Below, piece after piece: positions 61,901 to 64,000 of a stretch of 64,000 nt of DNA; positions within the stretch are counted from its first letter, which is position 1; each line of letters begins with the position of its first letter. The stretch comes from Vibrio sp. DW001. GTDB taxonomy: Bacteria > Pseudomonadota > Gammaproteobacteria > Enterobacterales > Vibrionaceae. The translations under genes and the position numbers were made by a program. Under the pieces are notes generated by a model. The model searched no databases. It saw only the letters and a program-made list of their open reading frames with translations, and was not told the DNA's origin. The stretch covers positions 2,108,001 through 2,172,000 of the forward strand of contig NZ_CP091975.1 in assembly GCF_029016285.1 (NCBI RefSeq), in the 5' to 3' direction.

Positions 61901-64000
61901 GATTTGAGTATTGGCCGAGCCGGCGACTGGACTTACTCGGTTCCGAACAACAATTTAAATAGACTTGCTGAAGGCGAAAAACATCAAGTTACATATGAAG
62001 TGGTTTCTCGCGGAGGAGATAAACACCAAATAGTCATAACCGTCGTTGGTACTAATGATGACCCTATACTATCCGTTACCCAAACCACCCCGACAACGGG
62101 AACCCTCACTGACACCGATGTTGACGTTAAAGATACACATACTTTCTCTGTCGTCAGTTCAACAGGGCAATTTGGTTCGCTCTCTGTCGATCCGGATTCC
62201 GGTACCTATGTGTACACGGCAAACTCTTCGGTAGCAGGGATGACTTATAACTCAGCTACACACACGTATCACGGAACCGATGTATTTGAAGTAAAGGTGG
62301 CTGACAATCATGGTGGCGAATCATCGAAGTTCATTACTTTTGATACCAATGGTCATGTTTCCGTTGTCCCCGGACAACAACCAACGATTTCAACAACGGT
62401 GCCTGTTAATCCGCTGATTACTACAACTCAACCAAGCTTACCTACTGGAACAAACACGCCACCAAACAATGGAGTTACAGTAGATTTAGCAACACCGAAT
62501 GATACAGGTAAATCAGATACGGATAACGTCACCAAAGAGACAACGCCAACAATAACGGGACACACTGACATTCCCTATTCACTGGTCACTATTTACGATG
62601 GTTCCACGCCAGTTGGACACGCAGTATCTGACACATCGGGTCAATACAGTGCAGTGGTCAGCAACTTAACGGATGGCGCTCATAATCTATCTGCCAAAGC
62701 ATTGGCTCCTTCATCAGTGCAACCTGCAACATCGTCACTACTTTCTGTACATGTTGATACTGTGGTTGCGCCGCTTACCATTGGATTAACCCATGATACG
62801 GGAAGTGATAACTCCGATTTAATCACCAGTGATGGTGCACTAACTATTGGCGGACAAGAAGCAGGCGCAACGGTTGAGTATTCCACTGACAACGGGCATA
62901 CATGGACATCGAGCTTTACGCCACAACAAGGTTCAAATACCGTTAGTATGAGACAAACTGACACAGCAGGAAATGTGTCGACCAATACTTCACTGACTTT
63001 CACCCTCGACAATACAATTACCGCGCCGACTGTCTCATTGCGCAACGACACTGGGCCACACTCCGTCAACACCCCAGACTTAATCACTAAAGACTCTCAG
63101 CTTTCAATTCAAACGGAGGCGGGCGCAAAAGTAGAGTATTCAAATGATGGCGGACACACTTGGACTGCCGTATTTAACCCAGTAGAAGGTGTAAACAACC
63201 TGCAGGTAAGACAAACGGATATCGCAGGCAATTTATCTCCAGCGACTTACTTTAGTTTTACCTTAGATACGAGCCCTGGCACGGTGACTGTGAATCCGAT
63301 ATCGCAAGATAATGCGCTAAATGCTGCTGAGAATAATCAACCGCTAGTGATAACAGGAACAACCTCCAACATCGCCCCTGGTGATGTCGTGTATGTTGTC
63401 GTTGGTAATAATCATTTTTATGACGCGACCGTAAAATCGGATGGTTCATGGTCACTGACCCTTAGTGCATCTGTCCACCAAAACATCATGGCGTCCGATC
63501 TCGACTACCCAATACAAGTAGGAACCGTAGATACTGCTGGCAATTCAACGCCTCGTATTTCAACTCATTTATTGGTCGATACACAGAACCCTCTTCCACA
63601 TATAACCGTCGATTCAGTTACACAAGATAACGTGCTTAATGCCCTTGAATCGGGTCAAGGCATTCCGATAACAGGGACGGTGACTGGCGATTATCAGGTA
63701 GGAGATACAGTAAGCCTGAAAATAAACGGGGCGAATATTCTGTCTCTCACGGGCACTATTGACGTTAGCGGACACTTCTCAATTCCAGTTGATGGCAGAG
63801 TGTTGGAGCATGCTAATATTCATACTAGTTATGCAAGTGGTCAGGCTGCACCAATACACTCTATTGAAGCAACAATACAAACTACCGATGCGGTCGGAAA
63901 TGTGGGGAGTGCAACCACAGGTTCACAAGTTTTCACCGTTGATACGCAAATACATGTCGCTATTCAGACCGATCCAATTACCGCTGATAATGTAATTAAC
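55967..64000 (+). CDS. Giant VCBS/cadherin/Ig-like repeat adhesin, 5' part (2678 codons in window)
   Basis: A surface adhesin open to the window end; spot checks near 58979 and 63899 agree with the frame from 55967. The N-terminus is basic (TVQRRGKNKKKKVRLF), then hydrophobic (PILQQLILILPSLARASE), possibly an unusual export signal. A His/Ser/Thr-rich linker runs to about 56500. About ten VCBS repeats with DPDxGE, GxWxYxLDN and HSxDGTPHxIxIxINGxND motifs alternate with cadherin-like domains up to about 62350. Ig-like repeats of the large-adhesin type follow (VEYSTDNGHTWT, RQTDTAGNVS). No RTX calcium repeats or C-terminal secretion signal are in view, so type I secretion cannot be confirmed. 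No LapA-type retention module is seen. Confidence 0.9.
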   Translation, partial: MNMKNKGKNTIDSGVRTKKQLNVSTVQRRGKNKKKKVRLFSTLNVNVPILQQLILILPSLARASENEVLTSTSEHSVVPSISDDTDVTTPANTLDNTANDTASAQHETSHHVTEQVKSEATAKPASSTAHSSHHLAEHSHPQVHHIPATTIASLNSVSAPHDTQSPLTNAPQPPIHAVDPIVFKTETIQGIYGSLKVDANGGYTFTLTPNSPEYILLQNHQTGTDSFTLHLSNGAKVIVQVPVAGKEDTPAIFGDLSGAVTEDKQVNSQGFLTTNGKIDVLDPDQNESGLQAETLVGKFGVFTIDKQGHWQYNVNNSQSTIQALTNPDHAIESFTVHTIDGTPQTLQMVICGTDDNAVITGKDSGLIIEDGHIQAMGQLNVTDADSGQSHFQAGDLVGLFGNLHLTEGGSWSYDLDNNNPQVQALSKGKTATDTITVHSVDGTPHQIVININGANDKAMIGGSSSGIVKETLQQSTSGTLTISDIDTNEAHFSNTDIPGALGTLHLNDNGTWTYYLDNTNPTVQALGNGSTTTDTITIHSADGTPHQVSITINGTNNTATITDTETSSVVRGVTEDRGYIDPHYQLHYDGQLNIQDPDVGEAQFDSNIGPQTIQGIGYDTKLGGHILLMRDGHYTYTLDNRNIQNLAEGEVKQDSVVIRSVDGTTHTIELSVHGTNDKPTIAAQSHSVTEDGQLLQGQMVGTDIDHGAQLTYSVANSVDGLTLNKDGSYSFDPSNSTYQHLADKQTQTLTIPVTVTDEHNSSSTENLTITITGTSDAAIIGGVDTGSVIEKTAGDNMSPDFAHPGIATLGNSVLYADGQLTVIDPDTGEQGFAAHTNAYNYHGTYGDLILNTDGSWHYVADAGSVSHIGGRPTTRGTAIDQLGEGEILTDAITVHSIDGTTHDIVITINGSNDRPYCSSEVQLNSGKEDLTQTITTSELLSNSVDVDANDAGKLSVANLHADHGSIRDNHDGTFTFTPHHNYNGNIHFTYDVVDAHSGTTHTGANTTITGTPDQAIITEVTTGSVTEDGTHATHNNGITTELANGQLQVIDPDSGENKFQYSQFGETSIHDPFGGMLRIDSAGNWGYSVDNAALQHLDQGQTETVVYRVHSYDGTAYDLHIDVIGTNDVPTVNKVVLSNGTEDTHYQMQASQFGFTDVDTGDTLHSISITELPPAAQGKFVLDGHDISSGQSIATADISKLQFVPAQDFNGDVQFKYTVNDGHVDSQKATNTLHIDAVSDAAKITGTDTGDVHEGHTFTAPDGSMSGSRVNDRSPDHQHHNTGKLWNDQIHTKGHLNIHDADSGEAHAQNGIYHGNYGQVILQENGDWSYYASIGQDSTGRAIDKLGQGQNLTDTVTIKSADGTTHNIVITIHGSNDRPYCSSEVQLNTGTEDTRQTITIAQLLQNTVDVDNNDAGLLTIENLHADHGSIAINSDGSFSFTPEKNYNGNVHFSYDVRDAHGGVTHTGAITSLGAINDNPDNVPIVDSVTEDTDTHHTINLLAGATDVDGDVLSISQIQASFEGSTGKLPQGVIIASDGHSLIIDSHAQVFQHLGDGEKSDVVVHYMIDDNHGGQTPAIATITMVGTDDKATLASNVIQMTETQALNSAQHGYGGRLQLVDPDTGDNTQFVFSGQYIGQGYAPGDLTVWPDGSYQFRLQGALNRHADDLVASLHAGESKEFPYEIKTSDGQTLTVMVKVTGEDSNASIHVSMPNLLPANQSVIEEHFVPASTTNLYAGGRLQVMDPDHDQSYLQAETVNTAHHGQFKISANGRWNYTIDNSIDEVQKLGAGESFTETHTVHSLDGTASQLLTVTVQGTNDAPVVSAQVKLAPGIEDTDIQLNKSDLLSNATDIDHNDIGHLNITNLVADHGVIVDNKDGTFNFHPDTNYNGQVHFSYDVIDGHSGVAHTGASTTLTAVNDTAVFSVNDTGSVKEDVHVQGDSQHTVAVSGVLIVSDPDSGESEFVANRNVHAVSDQFGGDLSIGRAGDWTYSVPNNNLNRLAEGEKHQVTYEVVSRGGDKHQIVITVVGTNDDPILSVTQTTPTTGTLTDTDVDVKDTHTFSVVSSTGQFGSLSVDPDSGTYVYTANSSVAGMTYNSATHTYHGTDVFEVKVADNHGGESSKFITFDTNGHVSVVPGQQPTISTTVPVNPLITTTQPSLPTGTNTPPNNGVTVDLATPNDTGKSDTDNVTKETTPTITGHTDIPYSLVTIYDGSTPVGHAVSDTSGQYSAVVSNLTDGAHNLSAKALAPSSVQPATSSLLSVHVDTVVAPLTIGLTHDTGSDNSDLITSDGALTIGGQEAGATVEYSTDNGHTWTSSFTPQQGSNTVSMRQTDTAGNVSTNTSLTFTLDNTITAPTVSLRNDTGPHSVNTPDLITKDSQLSIQTEAGAKVEYSNDGGHTWTAVFNPVEGVNNLQVRQTDIAGNLSPATYFSFTLDTSPGTVTVNPISQDNALNAAENNQPLVITGTTSNIAPGDVVYVVVGNNHFYDATVKSDGSWSLTLSASVHQNIMASDLDYPIQVGTVDTAGNSTPRISTHLLVDTQNPLPHITVDSVTQDNVLNALESGQGIPITGTVTGDYQVGDTVSLKINGANILSLTGTIDVSGHFSIPVDGRVLEHANIHTSYASGQAAPIHSIEATIQTTDAVGNVGSATTGSQVFTVDTQIHVAIQTDPITADNVIN
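58298..59005 (+). repeat. Adhesin internal duplication, unit 1
   Basis: A VCBS plus cadherin-like pair of about 708 bases, closely similar to 59690-60395. Shared features are the unusual SNDRPYCSSEVQLN junction with its Cys, NLHADHGSI, and YNGN-HF-YDV-DAH. Confidence 0.7.
59690..60395 (+). repeat. Adhesin internal duplication, unit 2
   Basis: The second copy of the VCBS plus cadherin-like pair, offset about 1390 bases from unit 1. It carries GSNDRPYCSSEVQLN and NLHADHGSI at matching places. A third, more diverged cadherin unit (LVADHGVIVDNKDGTFNFHP) is near 61420-61730. Confidence 0.7.

Noticed and set aside
1..64000. CRISPR arrays, rRNA and tRNA genes
   Set aside because: None were seen on reading: there are no regularly spaced direct repeats of the right size, no cloverleaf-like 3' CCA segments and no rRNA-like stretches.

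Overview
The window looks like a chromosomal stretch from a marine gammaproteobacterium of the Vibrionaceae, probably Vibrio. The evidence is a moderately AT-rich composition, an RstAB-like two-component pair, a DUF2860 outer-membrane barrel next to an RND pump, mdtL-yidZ, a BCCT transporter, GGDEF and HD-GYP proteins, and a giant VCBS adhesin. Everything here is read from sequence and family knowledge; no database search was run.

Layout. (1) 1-7.2 kb: a leftward operon (DUF2860 barrel, membrane-fusion protein, partial RND permease) diverges from an RstB/RstA-like kinase-regulator pair, followed by a small outer-membrane barrel. The same 10-bp direct repeat lies before the kinase and before the barrel, so the regulator probably controls both. 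(2) 7.3-16.4 kb: a nucleotidyltransferase-fold protein, a GAF-PAS-GGDEF diguanylate cyclase, an EamA transporter, an exported metallo-beta-lactamase-fold enzyme with two small exported proteins, a HAD phosphatase and a long RluA-type pseudouridine synthase. A perfect 33-bp palindrome precedes the metallohydrolase. (3) 17.3-25.2 kb: a LysR regulator diverges from a catabolic operon of ArgH-like lyase, polar-amino-acid ABC transporter, MmgE/PrpD protein and NodB-fold hydrolase. An IS3 remnant and a transporter tail fragment lie just after it. The gene set suggests use of an N-substituted amino dicarboxylate or a cyclic imide. (4) 25.7-31.6 kb: yidZ, mdtL, a small membrane protein, a TPR-like exported protein, a tiny membrane peptide, a glycine-zipper protein and a LysR regulator.

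(5) 31.8-41.7 kb holds the most unusual locus. A 1307-residue protein joins a ClpB/ClpA-type AAA+ module, a receiver-like domain and a complete FtsH-type AAA+ plus M41 zinc protease in one soluble chain. A two-gene unit diverges from it: a membrane-anchored protein of unknown family and an exported protein with a PEGA-like tail. A convergent 1017-residue DUF2339 membrane protein follows. I propose this as an undescribed unfoldase-protease system with envelope partners.

(6) 41.9-43.6 kb: a BCCT osmolyte transporter preceded by a 27-codon leader ORF. (7) 43.9-52.8 kb: an accessory region of small, mostly leftward orphan genes ending at a 198-residue tyrosine recombinase. Genes include a broken DUF4019 gene, a lipoprotein, a SnoaL-like protein, a membrane-protein pair, a GNAT, a cysteine phosphatase and a GFA protein. 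A recurring motif with core CACATTTTTGGACA sits at the 3' end of several of them. (8) 52.9-64 kb: an HD-GYP c-di-GMP phosphodiesterase diverges from an adhesin of at least 8 kb that runs off the window. The pairing suggests c-di-GMP control of adhesion.
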